DNA from: Miscanthus floridulus
Taxonomy: Eukaryota; Streptophyta; Magnoliopsida; Poales; Poaceae
Direction of reading: 5' to 3'
Length of the DNA: 64,000 nt
NCBI RefSeq assembly: GCF_019320115.1
Contig: NC_089589.1
Coordinates: forward strand, 23,565,273-23,629,272
Both the position numbers and the translations under genes were made by a program. Numbering within the stretch: position 1 is the first letter of the stretch; each line of letters begins with the position of its first letter. Of this stretch, positions 12,901 through 24,181 are shown one piece after another. The notes below the pieces were generated by a model. That model was not told the DNA's origin, searched no databases, and was given only the letters and a program-made list of their open reading frames with translations.

Positions 12901-13552
12901 TGGAGTTCCTACAGATTAAAAGCGCTCTAGGCATCAAGCGTGTTGGGCCAGAGTTCTTACTACCACACCATCATGAGCACCCAAGCGCTTTGGAAAACTT
13001 TGGTTCTGATTTGAAAATTGAGGTGAGTAGATGTCACGGACTTGAGAGGATCAGTAACCTACCAAATTTGAAGAACCTTTATATCTTCCCCTGCCCAAAG
13101 TTGAAGGTGCTAGAGGGTTTGCCTGCACTTCAGAAACTCTGGCTGGAGGACTACGACATGGAAACACTCCCTGGATATTTGCAGGACGTAAAGCCAAGGC
13201 ATTTGGATCTAGACTGTGATGTCCTGTTGCTCACTTCCATAGCTAAAGGAAAATCTAGCCCTGAGTGGGACAAGTTTAGCCATATCAAGCAGGTCAATGC
13301 ATATGCAGATGATGATGACAACAACATTGAAAGGAAGTGGTACGTGAAGTACACGAGAGATCCTTTCAGCTTCAAGACAAACATCAGCCCCTCTGTCGAC
13401 GCTTCAGGTAAATTAACACAACACTGCTGCTTTATATGTTGCATATACTGAGCACCTTTCTTGCTATTGGAATATCTGGTTACTTGACTAGACGGTCCGT
13501 TTCAGGGGATGAAATAGAGGAGGTGTTATTGGACAAAGTGGAGCAAGTTTGA
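6919..13552 (+). CDS. CC-NB-ARC-LRR disease-resistance protein (3 exons)
   Basis: Predicted join is 6919-7959, 11481-13407 and 13506-13552, giving 1004 residues. Exon 1 ends CAG|GTTTGT and exon 2 starts after TTTGCAG (phase 0). Exon 2 ends TTCAG|GTAAA and exon 3 follows TTTCAG (phase 1), replacing a read-through tail with a short acidic C-terminus. Domains: Rx-type coiled coil (about 1-130) with a DATNILD motif; NB-ARC with P-loop GVGGIGKTT (204-212), kinase-2 LLVMDDVW (280-287), RNBS-B GSRVLVTTR (307-315), GLPLA (about 375), CFLHYALLP and MHD (499-501); then irregular LRRs to about residue 950. All nucleotide-binding motifs look intact. Such proteins are cytosolic pathogen sensors that exchange ADP for ATP on activation and trigger cell death. 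The target is unknown, and no integrated decoy domain is visible. The 3.5-kb first intron lies between RNBS-B and GLPL and is full of transposon debris. Confidence 0.88.
8321..8440 (+). mobile_element. CACTA-like terminus inside NLR intron 1
   Basis: CACTACTACACGAAC is followed by repeats around CACCGCC and CACCACCGG, the usual look of a CACTA end. No matching right end was recognised, so it is probably a fragment. The rest of the intron up to 10027 is AT-rich and shows no gene. Confidence 0.45.
10028..10305. mobile_element. Tourist-like MITE in NLR intron 1
   Basis: A 278-bp element with imperfect terminal inverted repeats (GGCCCTGTTCGGATG at left; CATCCAAACATGGCC at right). It is flanked on both sides by TTA (10025-10027 and 10306-10308). 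The 3-bp TTA duplication fits PIF/Harbinger (Tourist) MITEs. It has no coding capacity. Confidence 0.75.
10375..11260. mobile_element. CACTA-like subterminal repeat debris
   Basis: Many copies of AGTGATAG, CACTATCACTG and related phrases occur in both orientations, with CACTACCGC near 10379 and GTAGTG near 10566. This repeated-motif texture is typical of CACTA subterminal regions. Exact boundaries and target duplications could not be established. Confidence 0.35.
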
Positions 13553-14797
13553 AGGGAATTCATCGTGGAACAACAGAGGGAGTAACAATAAAGTATGCAT
13601 GCTACTCCAAGACTATTATTATTACTACATACGTCTCTAGCACTATCGATTATAGAATGTATAAAAGACCTCGCCTGCAGGTGGAGTGCCGCATGGACAA
13701 AAAGCAGCCTTGGAGGCTGGAGCTATCATCGCTTCGGCCGAAGAAGAAGCAATGGAGCCGATTACTACGCTGCGGGTCGTCGTGAGGCAGTCAGATGTTG
13801 GACACTGCAAATAAATTCATGGTGACTAGAATGCGATGTGATGTGAATTAGTTTTTTTATTCGAATCTGTGTTACTGTGGATGCAGGTTACCACCTGAGA
13901 ATACAGAGCCTTGTACATATAATTAAGTTGTGAGTCGTCATGTTACAAAACAAATGTTATGATACAGCTTATTCCGGCTTGCGGATTCATTGTGAGCCTG
14001 AAAATGTACGTAGGTGGCCAACTAAATGTTCATATATATGCTGCCAGTGCCATGAGAATGCAGCTTCCTAACGAGGCTCCTTTTATTTTTCAGATATTTA
14101 AATTAGTTGCAATATAAAGGATTGAAAACGGTGACCTGATGGGGTGAATGGGAGCCGTAAAATTTCTCTCAAAATATTTGGCCGCTGTCCCCAAGCAAAC
14201 CAAAAGAAGTTCCCAAATCTAAAATATCCCTGCCAACTGGTGACGAGAATACTTAGATAAGTTCCTTGAATCGATGGAAAACCAACGCAAAAGATGGAAC
14301 TTAAATCCGAGCACAAACGCTCAAACCACGGATGAAACAAAAAAAAAAAAACAGGGCTGGAAATTCGAACCTGCCAGACTGGAAATTGGGCCGGCACTTT
14401 TGACAGGCACCGGACTGCTCGGCGCCGGCCAGATGCTGCGCTGCCAATCTGAGACAGACAGAGAGCAAGCACCGAAGGAAGTAGAGACAGGGAGGAGACC
14501 GACGAGAGGATGGCCACCTGGGGAGCGCCGCTCGGGCTCTGGGAGGGTCAATATGTTTCGTCTTTGTGCTTCTTGATCAAATTGTGTCAAAGATTCAGCT
14601 AAATACTAGCTAAACATGAATATTTTGACGGGTTAAATGAAGTGTAACCCTGTTCGAAGCATCAAATGCGTATTCCCCATTTCCCTCGTCCCTCCAACCT
14701 TCCCTGAACCAACCCTCCACCCAACACAATGCAATGCAACCTTCCCTGTACCATCACAATGCAACGCAACACACTCTGTACACAAGCTAGCTACAAA
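13553..14797 (+). other. NLR 3' region and non-coding flank
   Basis: The first few hundred bases probably include the NLR 3' UTR. From about 14100 the sequence is unassigned. An isolated ATG at 14510 opens a 13-codon reading frame ending near a weak GT donor, which could be an orphan first exon, but nothing downstream continues it. No conserved protein is seen. Confidence 0.4.
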
Positions 14798-14830
14798 CCT
14801 ACACCTACACCTACACCTACACCTACACCT
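14798..14830 (+). repeat. Hexanucleotide microsatellite (ACACCT)n
   Basis: About five and a half perfect copies of a six-base unit lie about 70 bases upstream of the glyoxal-oxidase-like start codon. Confidence 0.85.
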
Positions 14831-14900
14831 AGCTTATCAACATCGCAAGGATGCATGAAAAGGCTTAAAGATCGCATGCTTGGATGCATGCTCAGCAGCC

Positions 14901-15479
14901 ATGCCCAAGCCAAGATCCTTGCTTCTCCACCTCCTCCTAATCGCCAGCTGCATTGCCAATGCCGCCGGCGCCGATGATGCCCCGTCGCAGGAGCCCACCA
15001 CACCGTCCTCGTCGTTCCAGGGAGAATGGCAGCTCCTCCATGCGAGCATCGGCGTCTCGGCGATGCACATGCAGCTGCTGCCGGGGGACTTCGTCCTGAT
15101 GTTCGACCGCACCGACACGGGGCCCTCCAACATCTCGCTGGCCGCGCTGGCGCCGTGCGCGGCCACCGCCGACAGCGCCGACCGCACGGCTCACTCGGTG
15201 CTCCTGGACCTCCGCTCCAACGTGCTGCACCCGTACCCGCTGGCCACCAACCCGTGGTGCTCCTCGGGGGCGCTGCTCCCCAACGGCACGCTCCTCCAGA
15301 CCGGCGGCTTCTCCAACGGCGACCGCGTCGCGCGGCTCTTCTCCCCGGCCACGCGCTGGGTCGAGCTCCCGTCTTTCCTCGCCGCGTGGCGGTGGTACGC
15401 CACTGACATGAGTTTCCTAGTTTGGCCGTACGATTTCTTAGAACAAATGGACGAAAACATAAAAAGTGTTACCTTCTGA
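14901..15479 (+). pseudogene. Truncated glyoxal/aldehyde oxidase (GLOX-type) gene
   Basis: ATG at 14901 starts a protein with a clear signal peptide (hydrophobic run LLLHLLLIASCIANAAG). The N-terminal part of a plant glyoxal oxidase follows: GEWQLLHASIGVSAMHMQLL, FDRTDTGPSNIS, WCSSGALLPNGTLLQTGGF and RWYATD. Such secreted copper-radical oxidases have more than 500 residues; homology here stops at about residue 170 (near 15410). A non-homologous tail follows and ends at 15477-15479. The GC-rich codon use up to the break contrasts with the AT-rich tail. No further GLOX sequence occurs downstream in the window, so this is a gene fragment without its copper-ligand region. A misassembly or a distant downstream exon cannot be wholly excluded. 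Confidence 0.75.
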
Positions 15480-16330
15480 ATCAAAGGCCTGAACAGAAAC
15501 GGTGCTCCACGTTCACATGTGAGCTGGCATCACGCATCAAAAGGTAGAGATGCACGCCTTCCAGTTCCTCCCAGCTGGCAAAACTGGCTCTAATTACCTT
15601 CTTAGTTTAATTTGTGCAACGGCCCTATCAACCTGAAGGGAATCGGATCCTTCAGATGGCAATAGGGCATCTCTAGTTAGTTGTACTCCTACAGCATTTT
15701 GCTCTGCATTGCACGGGCATTGGAGTCTCTCGACCACTCTGAGACGAGATGAAAGTGATAAGCTGACGTGCCGATGGTGACAGGAGTGAGAACGTCGCAT
15801 GGCCCAGGCTGCTAAGGATCGGAGTACTGCTTGACGGTGTGCATGTCAAGCCTCGCCTCCTTGTCCTCGGTGTCCCTACCGGGGGCCCAGGCTCGGCCAG
15901 AATCCGGCTTCGGCTTCGGTTTCGGGGTCACCTTCGGAGTCGTCGCTCGTCGGACGCCAAAGTTTTCCTCAAGCAGATTGAAACCGAGTGGGCCCGTTAT
16001 TGGTTGGCAGTCAGTCAACTACTCTAGTGTTTTTCTGTGACGACTGAGACGCTGGAAAGGACATTTGCAGCAATGGCGATGTGCGGTGGACGTGGACGCG
16101 GTGCGGGCCAGCCGTGAGGCCGTGACTTGTGCTAAAGGATCGTAAATTTCGAATAGTATTTTTCTCTCGTATAAATTAGTTAGTAGTATTTTTTTACGAA
16201 TCAACAATGAAACAAACCAGCCAACCCAACCGACTTATTGTTTGTGATGTGTGCTGGTATCAACGTGTCCCCGTGACGTGGTGCGGTCGGCACACAGTTC
16301 AAATTCACGCAGACTTTTATTTTCACTGGC
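15480..16330. other. Non-coding intergenic sequence
   Basis: No recognisable gene. A short (TTCGGC)n-like run occurs at about 15903-15926. ORFs here are short and low in information. Confidence 0.5.
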
Positions 16331-16560
16331 TAAAGTTTGGTACGTTTAGACCCATACATAGAATATTTAATATAGATTAAAAATAATTAATTTCATAGAT
16401 TAAGACTAATTTACGAGATAAATTTATTAAGCCTAATTAGTCCATGATTTGACAATGTTGTGCTATAGTAAACATGTGCTAATAACAGATTAATTAGGCT
16501 TAATAAATTCGTCTCGTAGATTACTGAGGATTAATTAGGTGAGGCACATTTTTAATCACC
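16331..16560. mobile_element. MITE-like palindromic element
   Basis: The central part is a long imperfect palindrome: TTACGAGATAAATTTATTAA followed by GCCTAATTAG, and later TTAATTAGGC followed by TTAATAAATTCGTCTCGTAG. This arrangement around an AGTCCATGATTTGACAATG-type loop is a widespread grass MITE layout. The outer termini and target duplication are not clear. Confidence 0.5.
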
Positions 16561-17198
16561 TCAACTTCTTTTGCGTTTGCCTTTTTTTGAATCGTTCAGA
16601 GGGAGTAGTAGACCAGGTACGTTAATTATATCTAGCACAACGATTAGTTCCAGTGCCCCCTTTCTTTTTCATTTTTGGTTCTATTATTGATTGATAAATT
16701 CACCTGTTTGGTACGTCTCCTGCTACAGTTTTACTGACTCATAGAGTCATAGGAGCTTCTGAAGTTACAAAAAAATTGCTTTCCAGGCTTCCAGATTATT
16801 TTAGCAAGAAAGAGTTGATTTATAAAATGGAGACAGAGCCATCAAGAGCTGTGCGAAACAAAGCTTTAATTTGTTGATGGCAATATGGCATCAATGTCTT
16901 AGAAGACAATGAGAAGGAGTCGCATTTTCTCGTGAAAGTGAAGGCAATTACTTGGTACATTTCTTGGAATGACATTTTGATGATATCGACTGGCAGTGGC
17001 AGCTACGAGGTGGACACGGAACAACCCGGTGTCCGGTGCGTGGATGGAAAGCGTTTCGTCGTGTCGTCGCCATTTTATTGTCAATTGAGAAAGTTGCTTT
17101 CAGAAAGAGGGAACAAAAGACTCGCTGCATGCCGAACCAATGTCCATGTTCGTCGTCAAAATCAAGCACTGGAAGGTGGAAAGTCAGGCAAAGCCTAT
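16561..17198. other. Non-coding intergenic sequence
   Basis: AT-rich to mixed composition with no conserved ORF or RNA gene recognised. Confidence 0.45.
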
Positions 17199-17400
17199 GG
17201 ATGACAATGGGGATGTACCCATCGGATATCGTCGGAACGTTCTCTTCCCCGCTACGGAGAATTCATTCCGTCTCCGTCCCCATTAACTGTCTCGGGTATA
17301 GATTCTTACCCATCCCTATACCCGTCGGGCATCGGTCGGGTAACAGATACCCGACGGGTACTGCATACCCGATAAACAAGGACACTTGGGGTCTCAGCTT
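17199..17400. mobile_element. Possible hAT-like repeat end
   Basis: A stretch with GATGACAATGGGGATG, then repeated (T)ACCCGTCGGG / CCCGACGGGTA phrases in both orientations. It resembles repeats found at the ends of plant hAT elements. No termini or target duplication could be fixed. Confidence 0.3.
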
Positions 17401-18564
17401 TGCAATCGGAGACATTTCTTCTTCACCCGGGTATAAGTGTCGGAGTCTCAGAGATGCCGAGGAGAATGAGCGAGGTTGCGAGGAGGACGAGCAAAGATGG
17501 CAGAGAGACCGAACTGAGGAAGCGAGGGGCACGAGCGCTCGTGAGGCAAGCGTGCTTGTGCTGCTGGTGGAGATGGTGAGGAAAAATTGAACTATGTTGT
17601 TGTTCAGATTTGGACCAAAATATCTATGTTGAGTTTCTTTGGGCCCAATACTCGTATGACAGCTCAAATAGTCGGGTTCATCCTCTTTCATGAATCATAA
17701 GTTTTATTGCTATTATTTGGTGGTAATATACTTGAGAATAAGTAGCTCAGCACTGGGCCTGATCTCAATCAGAAACTACGAGGTTTAGATTGGTAACATG
17801 GATTGCATATTTGGATGATATGAAGGGAATGTTTGGATCTCATCCTTGTAGTGATATTTTAGACTCTAGATTGTAAATCTGGATTCTAGATAAAATTATG
17901 AGTGTTTGGATCTTATTTTCACAGTATTTATTGCCTTAGCATAGTGCAAATCGTCAAATAGTAGAGGTTTGTGGTAGAAGTTGGATTTTACAATCTAATT
18001 CTAGAGTCTAACTTTTTAGATGGCATTCTCATTTTTCCACCATATTTTTATTTTTCTTAAGACACCCAAACAGACCTGAAGTTTTCTCGATAAAACAACG
18101 CAAAATGGAAACGTCTAGCAACACAGAGATATGAACTCTAAAATTTTTAATTTTGGCTTGACGGAGTCCTTGAATAATACCAAGCAACATACATGACGTG
18201 AAATTTTTCGATGTTCCCGTTGCAACGCACGGAAAGGTCTATACAGTTGAGTTGGTGAGCCTGCGACGCCGCGCTCTCCCGTATTAATTTCACGAACTTT
18301 GCTTTTTCAATTAAATGTCACTTTAACGGCCGTATTTAATTTTACAGTATTGTTATCTTATCATGCGATCTCTGTGTTTTTAGTACAAAAGTTTAGTTGT
18401 CCCGTAGCCACGCACGAGCACGCTAGTTTATAATAATAACAGAAAAGTCAGAGTACCCGATGTTAGCCAAATGGAATTTCCGTTGCTTATTACGTACGCG
18501 GTCGGTCTGCTGGATTTTTTAAAGGTGTTTGTTCCCTCGCCGAATCGCCCTTTGGGCTGGTTGG
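17401..18564. other. Non-coding flank left of the viral locus
   Basis: No gene recognised. Similarity to the EPRV leader begins abruptly at about 18565, so this is the last ordinary host DNA before the viral block. No target-site duplication is expected or seen, as caulimovirid integration is not integrase-driven. Confidence 0.5.
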
Positions 18565-18879
18565 TATATTGATGACGGATGAGTGAGCGAGTGATTAGCG
18601 AATATAAATATGATATGTCGCTTTCGCGATTAGTTAAGCTAGTGCTTAGTGAATATGATTAGTGAATATGAGTATGCGGATGAATATTTCTCAGGATCTT
18701 TTGCAGGCTGGCGAGACCAATAGTTCAGCCGGTCGTGCGACTATGCTTGTGACAGTCCGACTCGGTACTCACCGTATGCATCACTAGCTCACTTCAGAAC
18801 CAGGCTAACCCGGTCTACTCCCTCGCTATCCCCAGCCACGAACACACAGGACTCAGGCTCTATTGTCTCCCCAGGCAGT
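18565..18879 (-). mobile_element. EPRV leader unit 1, left part
   Basis: This stretch is highly similar to 33495-33801 and 34471-34774, and inverted to about 60670-60970. It is part of the long leader of an endogenous pararetrovirus read on the minus strand. The unit is cut by the LARD insertion at 18879/18880 and resumes at 32902 after the GCAGT target duplication. Its PBS-proximal end is missing. Confidence 0.8.
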
Positions 18880-21800
18880 TGTAGCACCCAGTTTTAAGAA
18901 CAAAACCAGATATCCACCATATGTGAGCCTAGGAGTCAAATCTCACATATAGCTACAAATAAGGGTAATATCAAAAGACAATGCTTAAATACATAGCGTA
19001 TTAGTATAAAGAATATAACCTCAGAGTATGGACAGCGGAAAGACAACTCCAATCTTCAAGCGAAGACACCAAATCCACAGGGACAACTGACTGGTTGATC
19101 ACAAGCCTAATTCCTCAAAACTCTAGCAATCTGGTACCCATCCGGGATTTTTATCCAAATAATTGAAAAAAATAAAACAAGCGTAAGTACACGTCGTACT
19201 CAACAAATATAACATGGGGTTCATGAGGCTCAAAAGGCTGACACTAGTTTAACTGCGATTAGATTTTAATGAGTCATGATTTTAGCATAGGAGTAGCAAC
19301 AAGTTTATCTCAAACCCATATAAACACATGATCAGGTAAACATGAATAATGAATAGCATAAACAGTAATGATTAATGAGCATCTTTATCATCAGTATCGT
19401 CAGTGTTCATCATCTATTCCGTAAATGTTCCAAGGCCGCTCGTGACCGTGAGCACGGCTGATATACCAGTTTTACACTCTGCAGAGGTTGTACACTTTCA
19501 CTGTGAGTCGTGATTTACCCTTTCGCCCGAGGTGATCAGCCTCTTGACCCACTACCAAGGAAGGTCGGCAGGGTTCACTATGAAGCCTTTCAAAGGTTCG
19601 TCTAACAAGTTAGGGCCATTAGATTCACTCGGCAAACAGATGTAGAAACCCCCCTGTCGAATGGCACAATTCCATCACGGCTATACACATAAGAGTAGAG
19701 GCTGTCCTATACCCGATTCGTCAAGCCATTCTTACGCCAATAAAGGTAACCGCTAACAAGCTAGAAAAGGTCCTCATACTGAGCGAAAGCCAGAGCCATG
19801 TAGCCCTCACAGCTGTACTGTAAGTCCCGGATGATCACTTACAGATAAGTCCTTAGGGAGAGAAATCTAGAGCACCATAAAATAGCCCAATGCTCTAGCC
19901 CCCTTGTTCCATGTTGCTAAAAAGTATCTTTTAATGTTTATTGCATATTACATTAGTCAAGTTACAAGATCATGGTTGTAGTGGAGCACTAGCATCATAC
20001 TACCCAATGCAATACCCCAAAGATATCAAGGAATCCAGGATATCAAATAGCTAGGAAAATTACTACGGTTGCCAAGGTAGACACATGCAGTATGATTTAA
20101 ATGATTAAAGGTATATAGGACAACAAGGAAGATCCCATGCTATACTTGCCTTAAACACCGATCCTTCGGTAAGCTTTAATCTTCAACGCTCTTCTGCTTC
20201 TTCTTAATCACCACGTATATCTCACCGACTGGACGTAATCATAAAACACCACACAAGCATCCATACAATCATACACGAAGCAAACAATAGATCTAAATTA
20301 GAACAGTACACCAATCATAGAAAAATAAGTAAAAGAGTTTGAAACACGATTCTACACATCGCTACGAACACACGGTCGCGAGAACACGCTAATCGGAGTT
20401 ACGGTTTGAGAGAAACGAATACCGAGATTTTTATATTATATTAAAGAAAAAGCCTATGTGCTTGATTTATTTAAATTGAGCAAAACCAAGTGAAAAGTTG
20501 TTTAGACCAGATTACTCAAAACATAATTTAATTCAAAAGCCAGGTAAAACTACTCATAGTTTATTTATAAAGAATGTCATATAATTCAATCAAGTTAAAC
20601 TTTATCTTTGCAAAGGAAAAAGGTGTATGTGAAAGCATCTAAACGTGTTTGTCATATATGCAACATGTTTAAACTAAGCGAATTATTGCTAAAAGCATGT
20701 TTAATTTGGTATTAATCGAATTGACATTTGACTTGTGAAAACGCTGAGGTTAAACTTGTTTCAGTTACATGAACATTAGTCATATTAATATTTAAATTAA
20801 TAAGCTCATACGTCACTAACTTGTAGATTACAGAAACCAAGAAAAACCTGTACGTGCAAACGTGTGGGGCAGATGTGCTATGTATATGTGCAGATTTGCA
20901 TGTTCATCTGCGCTTAGGCATGCATCAACCGTGCATGGTGCTTGCTCTGTGACGAGGATGCAGGCGAGGTTTGCGTGGTCTGGACCAGCGAAGGCACGAG
21001 ACGCTAAGCTTGGAAAGCAAGGTGAACAACTCCAACAGCTGGGCGACTTACGTGATGGCGAGTTCATCCAGGTAGAGTGACGATGGTTGCTCGCGATTGA
21101 GGCGGAGAGACGATGAGCTGGCCGACGGCAGGGGCGGCATAGAGGCTCGGAAAGTGGGCACAGGCGAGACTGAATGGCAGCAGGGCTCTCGGTTGGGCGT
21201 ATTGCGGCAGGAAAAGGCCGGCGCTCGACGTGGACTGCGATAGGAAAGAGAAGCAAACAAAAGAGAACCTAAAGGAATTGAGAGGGAACAAGATACACCA
21301 GGGTGTTGTCCAACCTTCATGCAAACCCAGCGATGAGGAGAAGAACGATGATGTACAGCTCGACGAGGCGGCAACGGGCAGCGCGACGGCGACGGCGAGA
21401 GATGGATGAGAAAAATCTGATTTACTACACGAGGGATTTCCCAAACTAGGGCCTCCCCTTACGGTAGTTTTGGTGTGCTTTGCCCAAGGGGTTGGTTGAT
21501 ATATATACGAAGAAAAACTCCCCACGTCTACGTCAACTAGCGATATGGTACTAACTGATGTTACCCCCTCCACATTTACTAATGAGCCTAAATAATCATT
21601 AAAGCCCATTAGTAAATAAATGCATAGGCCTTTAGGATTTATTAGGATTATTGCACATGGGCTTTGAGCGTTGGGAAAAATAAGAGATTTATTATTTTCG
21701 GAATTAATTAATTTCATAGATAAAATAATTCTAGAAAAGTCCAGAATTGATATTTAAGCCACGAAAAATACTCCGAGACCTCCGAAAATTGGGGGAAAAT

Positions 21801-22155
21801 TCTCAGAGACACTTTGGAACATGATGAACCCAAATAAAGTATTTGGAGCTCATAAAAAGATTGTTGGGAAGTTGGAACATAAAGATTAAGGTGAAAGAGG
21901 TAGGAATTAAATTTCAGAAAAAGCTAAAAAATTCATAGAGATAGATATTCGTCTCCTAAACGTATAAAAAACACACATTTTGCACATAGAAACACGAGGT
22001 GCGACCGGCATGAATGCGACAAACCTGTTTCTACCTTATGATAAATTTTAAATTATTGAAATTTTTTATTTTCCTATGTTTTCATGTGCAAAAAAAATTC
22101 ACAAATAAATCATTTTAACTCTATTTTCAAAAGTGGCAAATTTTAGGGTGTTACA
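18880..22155 (-). repeat. LARD array LTR 1
   Basis: A 3276-bp LTR with inverted TG...CA termini. It differs from LTRs 2 and 3 at several left-half sites (T18930, A19117, C19127, C19143, G19144, A19314, C19540). It contains a TATA-like box on the minus strand (21499-21507) followed in LTR sense by a GC-rich leader-like segment. Confidence 0.9.
21499..21507 (-). promoter_or_regulatory. TATA-like box in LARD LTR
   Basis: A TATATATAT-type stretch is conserved at 26801-26809 and in LTR 3. It is also conserved in the related LTRs of the second insertion (40489-40498 and 54509-54518). It is the likely LTR promoter; activity is unknown. Confidence 0.45.
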
Positions 22156-24181
22156 ATTCTACCCCCCTTAAGATGAATCTCGTCCCCGAGATTCGGACGA
22201 CGTCGACTGGGAGATAGAGATACTTCGTCTTCAGACTCTTCTTTACTTCATCGTGTAGTTCCATCGTCTTGATCAGAATCCCACTTTACTTTGCATACCT
22301 GTTAATCTTACTCCAAGTAACTTGTCAAACTAACTCCAAGATTATGACAGGTACCTTGAACAATTCTTAGGTAACTCCAATCCCTAGACCATCTTTCCTT
22401 TTTAGTTCGTAATATCAATTCTCTTTCTTAGTATATTCACCTTCCAACGAAGTCTTACGAATCTCTTGGTCAGAAGGATATTCTACTACCAACCTTTAAA
22501 ACATTAATGATCCTGGTCAAGTTGCTCAAACTTGGAATACAATTCTTAGTCCTTGGTGTCACCCGAACCTTCCTAGCACAATTCTCCATTGCTAAGAGCA
22601 TCGGTCATGACTTTTGCTTCTCCAAGTGATAGCACTTTTCCAAGTCCTCCATTTCATTCCAACGAGGATATCACAAGCTTAAGACCAACTCGGTGAAGAT
22701 GTCCTGTAGATTCTTATGATCCTCCTATATGTCACTTTTACTTCCAAAAAGATATTACTTCCATGCTTCACAATGGATAACTCTAGATCACATGTCGGTT
22801 AGTTCAACTCACGCTTCCTTAGTTGACTTAATGAACAAGGTACTACATTTTTATTCTTGCATAGGACACATCCCACATCTTGACAAGGTGCATCCTTGTA
22901 GATATGAAGGTCTCGTCCGGATCTGGCAAAGCTAATACATAGATTTTACTTCAACCTCTTCTTGGACTCCTTCAACACTTAGCTGAGGTTTCCTTATCCA
23001 AATTAACTTGAAAACTTCTCCAGTAGCTCTATAAAAATCTTGATGATCTCGGATAAACCTTCCTTGAACCTCTAACTAAACCTCATTGAAACTAAGTTTC
23101 TCTGACATCTTTGAGTACCACCATGCTTCCACTGCGCAAACTAGAACGTAGGATACTTCACCTTACAAATTCTTCAACTTGGCTACCCCCCTTAAGAAAA
23201 GAAAAACTAGGGGACACCAAAGTATAGCTTGCATCTCCTTCTAGATGAGCTAACTAATATCTTGACGTTCCGCCATCCCAATGATACTCTTGTATATGGG
23301 CAAGAACAAGAAATCTGGAATTCCTCGCGAGCAGAAAAACAGCAGCGGCGTAAAATGGTTGTAACTCTCATTCTATTAATCCAATGATACTGTAGCTTAT
23401 ACCGTTGGAAAGCTTATAAAATTCTCTACAACTTTCTTATAGAACACTTTTCCAAATTCCACAGTTAACTTGATAAAAAAACCATGCACAATAGAAACTG
23501 TTCTAGGTTCCAAACAGTACAGATGCATCGCCTTATGATTTTCATATCTCCCTAACCAAAATAGCTATCAGGATGATTCTTGCGCTCAAAGAAAGATATT
23601 GAAGTCTACTTTTGTCCAGAATTTTCTCATGATTTATGATCTTCCAAATCAGAGATATAAGTCAAAGAGTGCAGACTGCTCCAAAAAAAATAGGATAGGG
23701 GAAACAGAAGAATACCATACCCCAACTATTTGTTTCACTAATCCTTATACCTTAGGCCTATAAACTAAATAAAATTATGGGAACACCCAACAAGATCATT
23801 GCAATCGTTACAAAGATTCGAAACAATCATGAGCATAATAACAATTCAACAAGCATTAAAGATTCACAATTCAATCATTGTCTCGACTTGCGATACTATC
23901 ATCCTCATTGTATTAGGGGTAACAATCCTAAGACTCGTCTTCAGGTTACGCAAGAAGGTGATGAGGGATAGTTCTAAAAGCATATCAAACCAAGGAGTAA
24001 AGATGAGAACAAAAGCTTAAAACAAGCATCAAGGAGGAGTTAAATAACAAGGATAGATATATAGTACAGAAGAAAATATCAAGATTTATGGAACAAGGAT
24101 TTTATACCAATTTCAAAACCTTAAGACGGCCAATTTCTAACTAGGCTTGCGTCCTACAGTCAGCATTTCTCTGATACCACT
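22156..24181 (-). other. LARD internal region 1 (non-coding)
   Basis: 2026 bp between LTRs. Next to LTR 1 is the purine-rich tract on the minus strand (AAGGGGGGTAGAAT, about 22157-22170). At the other end is the PBS. On the minus strand near 22730-22935 are degraded traces of a Ty3 RNase H segment (DAPCQDVGCV and QLRKRELN-like words in different frames). The original coding region is thus a relic. It differs from internal region 2 at only one site that I noticed (T23662 against C28964). Confidence 0.8.
24168..24179 (-). promoter_or_regulatory. Primer-binding site (initiator tRNA-Met)
   Basis: On the minus strand it reads TGGTATCAGAGA, two bases inside LTR 2. This is the standard plant initiator tRNA-Met complement with one change at the end. 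The same site occurs at 29470-29481. Confidence 0.8.

Noticed and set aside
14098..14590. Overlapping ORFs upstream of the GLOX fragment
   Set aside because: They lie on both strands, share no conserved motif, and include a poly-A/T run. No support for a gene.
14798..14830. Telomere-like or interstitial telomeric repeat
   Set aside because: The unit is a six-base ACACCT, not the plant seven-base telomere unit. Simple microsatellite.
20828..21717. 217- and 142-codon ORFs repeated three times at 5.3-kb spacing
   Set aside because: They repeat because the LTR repeats. The 343-codon version in LTR 3 arises only from the 142-bp duplication changing frame. No recognised protein family.
22729..22935. 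68-codon ORF repeated in LARD internal regions
   Set aside because: It is antisense to degraded Ty3 RNase H traces; the similarity to 44438-44650 is at DNA level.
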